From Tetraselmis striata (Eukaryota; Chlorophyta; Chlorodendrophyceae; Chlorodendrales; Chlorodendraceae), in NCBI GenBank assembly GCA_006384855.1, contig VCJN01001821.1:1-64000 (forward strand): a stretch of 64,000 nt of DNA. Direction: 5' to 3'. This document shows, one piece after another, positions 1 to 11,410 of this stretch. A program made the position numbers and the translations under genes. The number at the start of each line of letters is the position of its first letter. Positions within the stretch are counted from its first letter, which is position 1. The notes under the pieces were generated by a model. The model was not told the DNA's origin. It ran no database searches and saw nothing but the letters and a program-made list of their open reading frames with translations.

Positions 1-517
1 ATGTATAAATGCCATGTCATATATATAAATATATATGAATGCCATATCATATATATATATGGCATTGTCGTCGACACTCCCACCCGCCGCATGCCCGTAC
101 TCCACCGCAAGCCGCGCATCTGCCGGCTGCCTCAAAATGTGGTTGTTTGCATGACGCCATGCCAAAACATGCAACGCCTGCCTGCACCGCGGAGGGATCG
201 TAGCCGGCCATGTCAACGCGGGTGTCGTGGCCCAGATGCGGCAGACATTGTATCGACACCGGGCATTGACTTGGCCTTCACAGGACTACATGCCACAGGC
301 CCAGCCGACCTATGCGGGTTCATGCAACCGGGCTGCAAGACAGCTGGCCCGTGGTGCCGCATGGGAATAAGTGGAACACATTTCAAATGACAGTGGGAGC
401 AAGGACGATGATGGCGCCGGCGGCACAGACTCCTCACGAGCACTCCGTAGTGGCGCAACACCGAAACGGCATGGCCGAGCAAAGGTCCGCGCCCGCGAGC
501 GGGTCTATGCCCCGTAC
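1..517. other. 3' flank of the ZNG1-like gene; AT-rich hairpin
   Basis: No gene is supported here. The first 70 bases are TA-rich and hold a short inverted repeat (AATGCCATAT paired with ATATGGCATT, about 49-68), which could fold into a hairpin, plus a second partial copy of the same words. The rest is the downstream flank of the minus-strand gene that ends at 518. Confidence 0.4.
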
Positions 518-3500
518 CTAAGCCGCGGCCTCGCTCGCGCTGGTGGCGCGGCAGCCGAGGAAGCCCTCCTCCAGGGACGCCCTGTCGAGGTCGCGGCCGA
601 TGAACACGATCACGCTCTCGCGCTCCTCGCCCTCCTTCCACGCCTTGTCCGGGTTGCCCTCAAACAGCTGGTGCACACCCTGTGGCGCCGCGGGAGGGCA
701 TTGCCTCAGCGCCTGCTCATTGCCGCCCGGAGTACGCTGCCTGCACCCGACCCTTCCCCGTGAAACCGAACGCATCACATCCGGAGGGTCGTTGAGCCGC
801 GCAGTGGATCGCAGTGCGGCAGGCTCCCGATCCAGTCAATGGCCAACGCAACAAGGCCAAACCATAGGCATTGGGTAACAATCAGGCAACATTTCGCAAT
901 GGCGAAATTAAATTTGAAAATTTGAAAGCAATCGGAAAATATCCGCTTGTCATATATCTGCGGGCAACCGCATAATATAAAGCCACGGGCAGCCGAGTAC
1001 CGGTACATCGCGCTGTACCAGTATCGATCACCGGAAACCGAGTATCGGATACGAGTAGTTCGCTGTAGATAACAGCAATTCTCGGCGGCGGATTCTGATG
1101 AACTTTTATAAGGGTTTGAAGGGTTTCTTAGGGCTGGCCACGCAGCATGCTGCCCCCCCGGGGGGGGGGGGGGGGCTCACCTGGAACACAAAGCGCTGGT
1201 CGTAGCCCGCGATGGACAGGATGCCCTTCATGCGGTATAGGTCCTCTCCGTTCAGCTGCAGCAGGGCTCCGAGCCACGTGTTGACCTGGCCATGACGGTT
1301 GTGGTGGGGTGGGGGGGGGGGGGGGGGGGGGGGCGAGGCGCGTCGGCCGACATCAGCAGCGCATTTCAGCATGGCTGGAACAAGCGAATCACCCACCAAT
1401 ACTATTATACTACCATATGTTGCGCCGCGTTCCTCATAGCGCCCTTGTTGGCGCTGTAGAGTGACGACGACGACTGCGGGTACCAGGTTCCATCATTCCA
1501 CGAATGAAAGTGTCACTATGTTTCGATTAAGTCTCGGCAGTTTCGCTACGACTGTCATGCGTCGGCTACTACTGTCAAGACGGGGGCATAGCCACCTGGA
1601 AGGGGGGGGAGGGGTGTTTGCTTAGGGGGCCGCCTGCGGGCGCACCTGCATGAGGTCAAGGTCGCCCTGGCAGCGCAGGCTCACGGAGGTCACCGCGTCG
1701 TTGTGCAGCCCGTGGCTGTGGCCGGCGTGGTCGTGGTCGTGGTCACAGTGGCCGTGGTCGTGGTCGCAGTTTGAGTGGTCGTGCCCGTCGTCGTGCGCGT
1801 GCGTGTGGTCGTGGTCGTGCTCGCAGTGGCCGTGGTCATGGTCGCACTCGGTGTGGTCGCGGCCGTCGTGATCGTGATCGTGGTCGTGGTCGTGACCGCC
1901 GGCCGCCGTCTCCACGGTGCTCTGCACGCGCTCCAGATCGTAGCCGCCGATGCCGAGAATGTAGTCGACGGGCACCTCCCCGCGCTGCGCGCGCGTGATG
2001 GTGGCCATCTGGTTGATGGCGCGGATGCGGGCCTCCAGCCCCGCCAGCTCCGCCTCCGGCACCAGGTCCGTCTTGTTGAGGATGATGCGGTCCGCGTACG
2101 CCAGCTGCTCCAGGGCCTCGTTGGGCGCGTCGCTGTGGTCGCCCTGCGCTCCGGCGGGGCCGGGCGGAGGAAGCAGTCAGCAGGCCGCAAAGCACATCCT
2201 AGGGGGAGCTGGCCCGACGTCATCCCAAGGTTTGCTTTTGGAGAGGGGGGGGTGTGGGGGGGGGGGGGGGGGGGGGGGGGGTCCGCCCCCCCACAAAACC
2301 CCCCCAAAAGCGTCATTCAAAGGATAGCTTGGGGGGGATGGTGGGGCTGCCTGCAACAAAAACCCCCAAAAGCGTCATCGAAACGGTGGCTTGAAGGGAG
2401 GAGGGGGTGGCGCCGAACATTTTTATGGGGTTTGGAGTTTTGGGGGGCGAGCCGCAACATCTTATGGGGGTTTGGAGTTGGCGGTGGGGGGGGGGGGGGG
2501 GGGAAAGGGGGAGGGGGGCTGTGAACACCCCCCCACCCCCCCCCCCCCCACTCCCATAAACCCGCATAAAAAGTAGCGGCGCGGCTGTTGCTAGAGCCCC
2601 CCTTCCCTCCAGCGAAAAGGGATGCCAGGACGCGGGTGCAAACGGAGCTACACAGACCTACAATACCAGCCTCGGATTGGGCCTGCACGCTGCCCGTCCA
2701 TAGGGACACTCGCTACGATTCCGCGGGGGTGTGTCTACATTTGGCCCCTGGCAGCTCTATCCGGGCCCGTGTCTCACATTGAGCGCCGCGGCGGTGCACG
2801 GGTAATGCGCCGCCCATGTACACGTGCCAACTACGTGCATGGCCAAGCATAGACCTGCGCCACCCTGGGCGCGAAATCGCACACGCGCCATGCCATCAGG
2901 GGGTACCTCACGCGCGCTGACGACTGCCTTTATGCCAGTAGCGCGCGCTGACGACATACCCCCATAAACCCCGACCACTGTGCCCCCCCCCCCCCCCCCC
3001 CCCCTGCCACCCCCCCCCGCCACCCCTGCCCGGACTGGTCAGCATCAACGGCATCCCTTTGTCAGGCGTCCGGGGATCACCTGGCCTGGTGCCTGGGCCA
3101 CCAGTGATGGCGCCCGAAAGAAACCTAAAGAAACCTGGTCCCCTTAACATCGATCCTGAACTGCTCGCTGGGCAGGTGGCTGCCCCCCCCCCCCCCCCCT
3201 CTCCCGCCCGCCCCCCCCCCCCCCCCCCCAAAAAACCCCCCGGCCGCCGCCCCCGCACCTCGTCCAGGTGGCGCGTCACGTGCTTGGCGTCCACCACCGT
3301 CACAACACCGTCCAGGCGCACGATGGGGCTCATGTCCTGGTCCGTGAAGGTGCGGATGATGGGCGCGGGGTTGGCCAGCCCTGACCGGCGAGGTGAGCGG
3401 GGAAGAGAAAGGGAGAGAGAAAGGGGGGGGGGGGGGGGGGGGAGGGGTCAGCATCACGCACAGAAAAGAGGGGAGGGCGGGGGGAAAGGGGGTGTATGTG

Positions 3501-5462
3501 TGTGGTGGTGTGGTGGTGGTGGTGGTGGTGGTGGTGGTGTGTGGGTTGGGGGGGGGGGGGGGGGGGAGCTGAGCCGCACCTGTGGTCTCGATCATGATGT
3601 GGTCAAAGTCCTTGCGGCGGTTCTCAAGCTGCCGGCAGCGCGGGGGAGAAAGAGAGGGAAGCGGGGGGGGGGGGGGGGGGGGGGGGGGGGAAGGTCAGGA
3701 ACACAGAAGTCGGCGTCAGCATCGGCGCCGTCGGGTTGCCCTGGGCATGGACACGATGACGGTAGTAAAGGTTTGTTAGGGTATTGGGCAGCCCCGTCGC
3801 CATTCTACGATCGTGCACGGTGCCTGGCCACCCGGGCCGGGATGGAGCGGTAACAACGCCACGGAGCCGCGCTTGAGGGCGGGGCACCTCGCGCGCCGGC
3901 GTGAGGGCGCGGATCTGCCGCCCGGCGCGCCGCAGGTGGCCCTGTCGCCTGCATGCCGGGCCTGTGCGCGCTGCCGCAACCGAGACGCCCGCGCGGGGCC
4001 GCGGCGCTTCGGCCGGCAGCCAGTCCCAAACTAAAGACGCCGATTCCTACTCGGGAAACAGCCCCAGCTGTCCGGACAAGCTGCCCCCCACCCCCCTTCC
4101 CCTCCCTCCCTTTCTTCCCTTCCCTGCACCACGGCATGCCATCACCCGCGAGTATCGCCGGTCAATCCACCCGCGGCGCCAGGCGGGTTTGCGAGTGCCC
4201 ATTTGGGGGGGGGGGGGGGGGGGGGGGGGGGGTGTCACCAGGTCAAAGATCATGTCGATGAGGTCGCCGCGTACGGTGCAGCAGAGGCAGCCTGCCGGCA
4301 GGAAGGCGCAGCGCAGCGCAGGAGGTGGCAGCGCGTCAGCTGATGCGCCATCCTTCGGCCGCGCCCATCACTGCCCCCCCCCCCCCCCCCCCCGCGCCGC
4401 TCCCGCCCCCCCCGTCCCCCCTGGGAAGTCATTCGCCGTTGTTGGCGGCCTTACCGTTGTTGAGCATCATGATGGTGTCCTCCGTGTTCTCCGCCACGGA
4501 GACGAGCTTGCTGTCGATGTCAATCTCTCCAAACTGCGCCGGCACGCGTCAACGATGAGTGCGCGGCGCCAATGCGGCCAGGCAGCCCCCTCCCCCCCCT
4601 CCCCCCCCCTCCCCTCCCCCCCTCTCCCTCCCCACCTCGTTCTCGATGATGGCCACCCGGCGGCCGTGGTCCTTGGTCAGCAGGTTGTTTAGCGTGGTCG
4701 TTTTGCCGCTGCCCAGGAAGCCCGTCAGCACCTACGGGAGGGGAGGGGGGGGAGGGCAGCAAGCCGGGGTGAGCGTGTGTCCTCGCTCCTGCTGCCTGCT
4801 GCCTGCTGGTGCGGCATATGAGGACGCAGCGAGATGCATGCATAGCCTCCATCCATCCACGGCGCCGGCCCTGAGTCTTTGTATATATCAGAGGGACCCG
4901 CCAGAGAAATGGAAGAAACGCCAATACGGGGTGAGATCACATATATAATAAATAATAGTTGGTCACTCAAGATAGGGGAGGAAAAACTCTGTCGACCCAC
5001 ATGTATGTCCCCACGTCTACATCCCCCTCGCCCTAAAAAAGGGGGGAAGAGCACTTTGCGACGCCACCAAAGGTTACTGACGCTGCCTATGCATTTAGAG
5101 AAATCATCGCCCACGCAACCCCTAAGTGCCTCAAAATAAACGAGCGTCGGAACCCGGACTTTGCGGCGGAGAGCAGGAAGGGGGGGGTTACGGGGGCTCA
5201 CCGTGATGGGGACGCGCCTGTCCACCTTGGGAGGCGGCGGGCTCTGGCTGGTGGCGGAGGAGGAGGCGGCGCGCAGGGCAGGCGCCCCCCTGCGCGGCGC
5301 GAGCGGGCGCCCCGCGCGCCGCAGCTGGAGGGCGGCAGCGGCGGTCGTCGTCGTGGGCGGCCGAGCTATCCGAGCTACCCGAGATACCCGAGCGGGCAGC
5401 GCGCCGGCGGCGGGGCGGCCCAGGCGGCCGGCGGGGCTGGCGGTCACGCACGTTGGCTGCAT
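518..5462 (-). CDS. ZNG1: CobW/ZNG1-type G3E GTPase (zinc chaperone family), 9 exons
   Basis: This is a GTP-dependent metallochaperone of the COG0523/CBWD family, whose members deliver zinc to client enzymes. Exons, all in phase: 5462-5202, 4731-4636, 4533-4455, 4291-4239, 3628-3580, 3380-3259, 2143-1646, 1285-1181, 679-518, giving 474 residues. The P-loop GFLGSGKTT is at about residues 91-99, the family's GCLCC metal motif at 146-150, ETTG at 177-180 and the base-binding NKTD at 244-247. A His/Asp-rich linker spans about 305-370, followed by the CobW C-terminal domain (GVHQLFEG, then a stop after the conserved end). Residues 1-80 are rich in Ala, Arg and Ser and acidic-poor, so a chloroplast transit peptide is likely (inference). 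I chose the ATG at 5462; an in-frame ATG at 5690 would add 76 residues. The METAP1-docking motif of animal ZNG1 is not seen. Family assignment is firm; the client and the compartment are inferred. Confidence 0.9.
2210..2575. repeat. G/C-homopolymer block with short tandem repeats inside intron 6 of the ZNG1-like gene
   Basis: This part of the 1.1-kb intron 6 has several runs of ten or more G or C. It also has two imperfect copies of a roughly 55-base unit around the word CCCCCAAAAGCGTCAT (near 2298 and 2365), and two copies of TTATGGGGGTTTGGAGTT-like words near 2425 and 2460. On the plus strand the G-runs fit a quadruplex-prone block. No coding potential is supported; the glycine- or proline-rich ORFs here are products of the homopolymers. 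Confidence 0.55.
3501..3541. repeat. (GGT)n microsatellite in intron 5 of the ZNG1-like gene
   Basis: About ten GGT units lie inside an intron, between G-runs. This is simple-sequence repeat without a coding role. Confidence 0.8.
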
Positions 5463-5689
5463 GGCTCCTCTACGGAGGCGGGGTTTGGGAGAGTGTAAGA
5501 GGGGGGCAGATGCGCTAGCAGAAGGCAGGACAGCGGGCGGGGAAGTGGTGCGGGAGTGAGAGGTGGGGCTTCCCAATGTGCTGCCCCCGCCGCCCTGGCG
5601 GATCAACAGGCAACGATGGTACACGCGCGCGCAACCGCCCCGCCGCCAGTAGCACCAGCGCCGTCTCGTGGCGGACGGCCTCGTCAGCA

Positions 5690-5945
5690 TTCATTGATTT
5701 CCGCCCTCTATTTAATCCTTACAGATCTACACCTGTGTAAAATATGTGTAAAAAGAAAAAACCAATATAAACCTTTGTCTGTCGTTAAAGCATTGTTAAA
5801 GCATTTGTTAAAGCCCCGATGTGATAATTATACCAGTCTAAACCTGTATATATATCTCTTTTATTGCTGGCAGCCTTTCATAGTTTCTACTGCGCACTTA
5901 TTAAAGCCCTGACGTAATAAATCTAAACCTGTATATTTGGGGTTT
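5690..5945 (+). mobile_element. Two decayed 3' tails of the LINE seen at 24.7-28.3 kb
   Basis: Two stretches resemble the 3' untranslated end of the LINE at 28210-28320. One carries TTAAAGCCCCGATGT followed by ATTATA (about 5808-5832). The other carries TATCTCTTTTATTGCTGGCA and then AAAGCCCTGACGTAAT (about 5851-5920). Both are on the plus strand. This looks like two nested or successive 5'-truncated LINE insertions. They lie just upstream of the ZNG1-like gene and may have replaced part of its original 5' flank. Confidence 0.55.
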
Positions 5946-5953
5946 CCCAAGAA

Positions 5954-8672
5954 TTAAACTTTCATAGTGCAACCTGTACGGTCTGATGGTGTTTTCAACC
6001 GCCGGTGAAGTTGCCGGTACCATCAGAATTCAGAACGGGCTGCCCCATCGAAAGCGAGCCTTGCGCTCCCGGCCGGGGTGCTACCTACCCTTGGTGCTAT
6101 TTAGGACAGCCAGCAGCAGCTCGCCCGCCATCTTCATGCTCGTTGCCTTCCGCAGCGGCTTCGCGTACTTGTGCGTGCAAGGGTCGTCGCAGAGGGTGAT
6201 TAAGTCCGCACTGAGGGTCCTATTCCCGGTAATGATGGAGTCGTTGTGCCACGCACATGCATGTGTTATTACATCATCGGCAGCGATAGATAGCCCCTCG
6301 GTAGTGTATGTGGTCTTCAACTCGTGCGCCCCAAGTCGCTTATTTCCGTTTTACCTTGCCTTTGCAATTGGGACTTTTTTTTTGGGTGGCGATGCGCACG
6401 GTGGGGGCGGCGGCGGGGGGGGGGGGATTAGAGTTGGGGGATCCCACTGGGCGGATTTAATAAAACCTCGACACCCGTAGCCGAGTCGCAGTACGGGCGT
6501 TTGTGGGCTCCCGCAGTGGAGGAGCCACTGGCAGTAGTCAACTCTTAAGGTGAGGTGGGGCGGACGCGCTCGGTACCATGGCCGTTGCTCGTCAAGGTTG
6601 TCAACAACGACAACTACGCCTACCACAACAAATCGGCGCGGGCGTGTGAGGACGTACGACCGTGTCGTCATAACAGCAGTTTGCCGTCCTTCAAGACACT
6701 TCAACTCAGTCCGCGTGTGCCCGCAGGAGGGTGTCTTGGCTCCGACGGTCGCTACGAACGAACACGTTGCGGTTTACCGAAACTACCCGCGTAATCGGTC
6801 CACACTGGCATGGCGCCGCTCATCATGCACATGATTGTGTTTTGAGAGGGCTCGTTGCCCTCGCCCTACCCGTGCCGTAGCAACGTTTGTTGTGGCTGCA
6901 ATGGGAAGCGTCTGCGCGTGTAAGTACTCGTGACAGTACTTGGTGAAACCTGCTGGCTCTACTCGTAGCGTTTGGGGAATTCAGTTGGTTGCAGAATGTA
7001 ATCTCTTACAATATGCTGGTGGCATTGGATATTCATCCTATAGCGGTCCGACTCGGCACCGCAGACAAGTAGCAGCTAGTATCCTGATGATTAAGGAGTT
7101 GTAGCGCGACTGTATGTTACGAGGAATATTACTGGCGTCTGGTTGTGGCCGTACCAGTAAATAATACGCGTGCTGACATATTATCAATACAACAGTACAG
7201 GTACAAATACTTGGCCGTAATCTCGGCGTCACAGGTTTGTGGTGGTACTAGGGTAGTCGCTAGGCGTAACCCTAACAGCGCGGCTCGGTCCGGCGCGTCT
7301 CCGACGCTTCCTACCGCAACGTCATCGTCACAAGGACAACGACAACCCGCAGCTGCCCGCCGGGGGGTAGCTCTACCATTTGGCGTGCTCGACGGCTCGT
7401 GTTGACCATAACTACCCTTGCTTATCCGACTCCGGACTGGGAGCCTCGGTGGCCGTCGTTGGTGCGCAGCAGTGGCGACCGCCTCGTCGTTCCCCTCGTC
7501 TCGACAAATACAACTGGCATCGTTACGAGTCGGCATTCGTAAGCTATAAGAGCCTCTACACCGGCTAACTCGTTCCCGACTTCACGACATCCCACCTTTG
7601 ACAACAGCACACGAGCTGCCGGCCGGGGGGCGGCGCTGCCAATTAACGCGATTTATGTATTTCGTGGCGTCAACGTAGGTCTGCGGCGTGTGACGTGGTC
7701 GGCAGCCGTCGCTGGTGCAGCAGCGGCGGCCGCCTCGCCACGCTATGCGATGCGAGACCCGCGCCGACAACTTACCAAGTCGGCGGGTCTTCGGCGACGT
7801 CGCCGGCAACCACCCCCGACCCACATCGGAACCGGTATGGCACGGCCACACTATAGGCCACACAAAATGCCCGCGCCATGATGCGGTATGCGTTTGAGGT
7901 GCTGGCCCCCGTGCGAGGCGGTGAGACGACGGCCGTTGGTGATGGCATCGGTTGTACACCGCCGGTACATGTGCAGCATAGTTCCCGTCGCGTCGCGTAC
8001 GGCGTACCGTAATACTTTACCAAGATGTACGCGGCGCGCTCTCGCGCCCGCGCACGCAGCTCGTGCTCATCCTACCTGCGTGGCTATGCTGGGCACTCGT
8101 CGCCAACTTGCCCGCTCTTGTTGGCCTACAGTTCCGGTGCATGCCGCGCGCCGTCACGGGGGCCGGCAATTGTTGCATGGCGCCGTCGGGGAATGGCGTC
8201 TTGATTTCGCGACACGTCCGGCCTATGTCGTGCCGACGTTCGCGCCGTCAACAGCTCCATCCGCGTCCGTTTTGCGCCTCCGCCTCGATCAAAGGTCCTA
8301 AACCTCTCGGCGCGAGACCCTTCTAAAACTCAAGACATCTTCCGCCTTCGTCTGCTAGTCGGCATGCCTGCCGACTGCCCACGCTCGCAATCGTAAACGA
8401 ACAGCGTGCAACTGGCAAAACCAAACTCGATTGCAAATTTGAAATGATCTAAACATGTTTATGGGGTGTGCCTACAATTTAATTGTCCTAGTGCAACCCG
8501 TACGATATGTTCGTGGTTTCAACCGGTTAATTAAGTTACCGGTATATATCATCATCTTTCAATTCGGACTCCATCGCCCGCGAGCCCCGCGCTCCCGGCC
8601 AAGGTGCTACTACTAAGGACAGCCACCACCAGCTCGCCTGCCATCTTCGAGCTCACTGCCTTCGGCAACGCG
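5954..8672 (+). mobile_element. Terminal-repeat element, probably a relative of the tyrosine-recombinase elements (fossil)
   Basis: Direct repeats of about 200 bases bound this block: 5954-6165 and 8476-8672, sharing CTCCCGGCC, AGGACAGCCA and CGCCATCTTC-type words. The stretch at 8405-8450 also matches, in sense, the end of the tyrosine-recombinase element at 60.3-62.2 kb (ACTGGCAAAACCA words), which suggests one family with plus orientation. No recognisable protein domain survives in the 2.3-kb interior, so it is either non-autonomous or old and heavily decayed. The family assignment is an inference from the ends only. Confidence 0.45.
7350..7760. repeat. Imperfect tandem duplication, about 260-base period
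   Basis: AGCTGCCCGCCGGGGGG near 7351 recurs as AGCTGCCGGCCGGGGGG near 7615. GTCGTTGGTGCGCAGCAG near 7456 recurs as GTCGCTGGTGCAGCAG near 7708. The duplication lies inside the terminal-repeat element; no coding role is seen. Confidence 0.45.
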
Positions 8673-9059
8673 CCCTCCCGTCGTTTTCCGTTTCCGCCTT
8701 GCATGCTCATCCCCCCCCCCCCCCCACTTTTGTTGAGCCTTCTTAGCCATAAAATGGCGCTTCTTCCATGCTTCTTCCGTGTAAAACAGCCTCCGCATCC
8801 CTTTTGGCAAAGCCAGACTCGATTGCATGTTTGCAACCCCCATTTTACGGCTCAGTTGGGGACACTGCCCGAGCCGGTCAAAATATCGCGACTGCAATAC
8901 TTCTTACTCGCTATTAAACAATGGCTGGGAAAACGCAAACCAAACCGAAGTACCATCATTCTTAAAAGGGGTTGTCGTTGGCGGGGTCGTCCGCGCTGGC
9001 GATATGCATAGAAAAAATTGCAAACCAGGGTACGATTTGACTTTATCTAGCAGTCCAGG
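8673..9059. other. Spacer with C-run; no gene seen
   Basis: It holds a 17-base C-run near 8711 and a second, partial match to the element-end word (AAGCCAGACTCGATTGCA, about 8810). This is likely the remains of another element end. No supported ORF. Confidence 0.35.
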
Positions 9060-11410
9060 CGGGTAAACTGGTATAAATCTTAAAACATGTTTGGCAATTT
9101 GCACTCCAAGGTGCTCGAAAAACCGGGTGTAGTACTCGGCGTGTGGTACTTAATTGAACGTCGAAGACACGGCCGCGCCGTCGTGAAGGATGTTGCCATA
9201 GTCAGGGGTAGACGTGGGAAGAGCAGCAAGATCATCGAGGAGGTCGGTGATGGTGTCACACGGCAGGGGGGCACGCCGAAGGTCCTTATTGTTGGTTGTG
9301 AGTTGGCGGAGTTGAAGTGCGCGCTTCATGTCGATGATGGCTCACTGGACCGGTGGCCGAGGCATCTTCACGACCGGTGTGACGTAGGAAGGTGTTGATG
9401 GCCAAGAGGACGGGCTGCAAGGAACCCGCGCCGACGGTGCCGCGCGTTCCGCGATCCGGCCGAGGTAGCGGACGGCGCACATTTGCCTCGGTGTACCCCA
9501 GAGGGGGTGTATGTATTCTTTGTCGATGTATAACTCGGCGAAGAGGCAAATCCTGCCCTCGAAGTTGGGAGTAGGTGATGGCCGTGAGCGATGCATGGAG
9601 TCAGGAGGTCGATCACCTTGGCACCCTAATCGTCCGTGCCGTACAATCATGGCTTCGATACTGCCCCGCATGAGATCGCTCCAAGGGCCTTCGCCTCGGC
9701 GTCTTTGATGAAGGACGTAGGCGGAGCGTGGACCGACGGATGTGCGCCGAAACACGCCGTACGCCGCTGCGGGGTTCGGTGGTGGCGCCGGCTGGTGGTG
9801 ACGACGGGGCCAGTTGTAGCACGGAGGTTATGCTAAGCAGGTAGGGTGTAGTAGCCGCTGATCTCGTAGCGGGCGTCGCGCGAGTACCTAGCTCGACGGG
9901 CCGCGTGCAAGAGGGCGTTGTGCGAGCGGCGGGCAAAGAGTGCTAGCGCGGCAAGTCGGTATTAACGGGCGCTGCGCCAGAAAAGGGGAGTTGGCGTAGA
10001 CTGTAGACTCGGGATGTAGAAGGACGGATTGAAGGCAGAAGGGTTGACTCCGGCGAGATTAGGGGAAGGACGACGATCCGAACATGCGGCTCTGAAGTAC
10101 GGTAATCCCGCTCATGTAGACGACGCAAGTAAAACGTCGCTTGAAAGGACGTCCGAAGGCGTGTCCTCGTAACGTTGCTGCATGGGGTCGGCATCGCGGA
10201 GCACCCCATAAATCGGCCTTGTCGGTAATCGACGCCTTACCCTTACCAGAGTCCTTGGCGGTGTATTTATTGGCAAAGGTGGTGCGTGGCGCCGTCGCCT
10301 CGCGCGCCGGGCGCGCGGTCTTCATGACGTCTCGTTGCCGCTCCCGTCCCGGTGGCGGTCGTCGCACGGATGGCCACCGCCGGAGCGCATACATACTGAC
10401 GTTTTCGCGGCGGTCGCGATGTTCGCGGCATAGACGCGGTCCAAGTAGAGCTCCAACAGCTCCGTGAACTCGGGCGACCCCAGGTTCTCGATGCCATGAC
10501 GGAGGTAGCGCTCATGCATGGCATCGAGGGCGCAAGTTTCGCCGTTGTGCATCTGCGTGTCACAATGCTTGCAAACCAGGCCAAGCGCAACCGATGCCCG
10601 TCGTCGACGGCCTACTCGATGATGTAGACGATGGCCTCGAGTAGCTCTCCGAAAGCGGGCATAGGTAATATTTCATCGGTGACGCACGCCGCATTCAGCA
10701 TCTTGCGCAGCTTGATGGCCAAGCCGGCGATTAAGGCCCCGTGGCACGCGGCGTGGTATAATACTCGTCCGCTGAAGATGGGGGCTACCAAGCATGTACT
10801 CGAGCACGCGTCGAGGGCGATGGGAAAGAACCTTGGACGCGTCGCAAGCTGTCGAGAGGCACCCCGTTCTCGAAACCGGGCGGGGGAGTAGTAGCGAGGG
10901 TGGTTTTTCAATCAATGTAATGAGGCTCGCTTGAGATAGCGAAGGTCGCATGCACGTTCTGGTCCTTACCACCAGCGCGGGACTCGTTCCCGCATGGAAA
11001 GGCGTCATCTTCGCCGGCGGCAGCCGGCGGCATTGGAGTTACTTTGGTAGCGAAGAACCAAGAGCTGCTCATCATGGATGAGTTACTTCATCCTCGCGTA
11101 TTTCGCCTCACGATGCCCCACCTCGATGCGCTCTTGACGAGCAGTGGCAGATGTCTCGACGACCTCTACAACCGCCGCCTTGCCAGCGTCGGCCACCTTG
11201 GGGTCGGTAGACGAGCCGTTGCCAAACATATCGAAGGGGTCGTCCGGCGGGTGCGAGCTGCGGGAAGAGTGGATTGAAGAGTAGCCTCGGCTGGAGCTGG
11301 CCATGCAATCGCAACGAGGGCGGAGTGGGTAGACGGTTTTGTACCGCTGTTTCCGAGGACATGAGAACTCTGCATGGTACGAACCCGTTATACACTTGTG
11401 AACGCAAGAG
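9060..11410 (-). mobile_element. Tyrosine-recombinase element (DIRS/PAT- or Crypton-like), fossil copy
   Basis: On the minus strand two parts recur in the copy at 31.0-34.0 kb. One is a gag-like or DNA-binding segment with HGIENLGSPEF (about 10322-10552). The other is a tyrosine-recombinase N-terminal region (about 9340-9755). The 5' part near 11330-11400 also matches the start of that copy (TTCGTACC and CCTCGGAAAC words). The copy is broken in several places and looks old. No reverse transcriptase is visible, so whether the family is a YR retrotransposon or a Crypton-type element cannot be settled here. Confidence 0.6.

Noticed and set aside
1650-2524. Long plus-strand ORFs rich in Val, Arg and Gly opposite the His-rich linker
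   Set aside because: They are the reverse of the HDHDH-coding repeat and of G-runs. The minus-strand frame has the CobW motifs and splice sites.
3421-3590. G-run and GGT-rich coding frames
   Set aside because: They lie inside an intron with fitting splice sites on both sides; the frames are artefacts of simple sequence.
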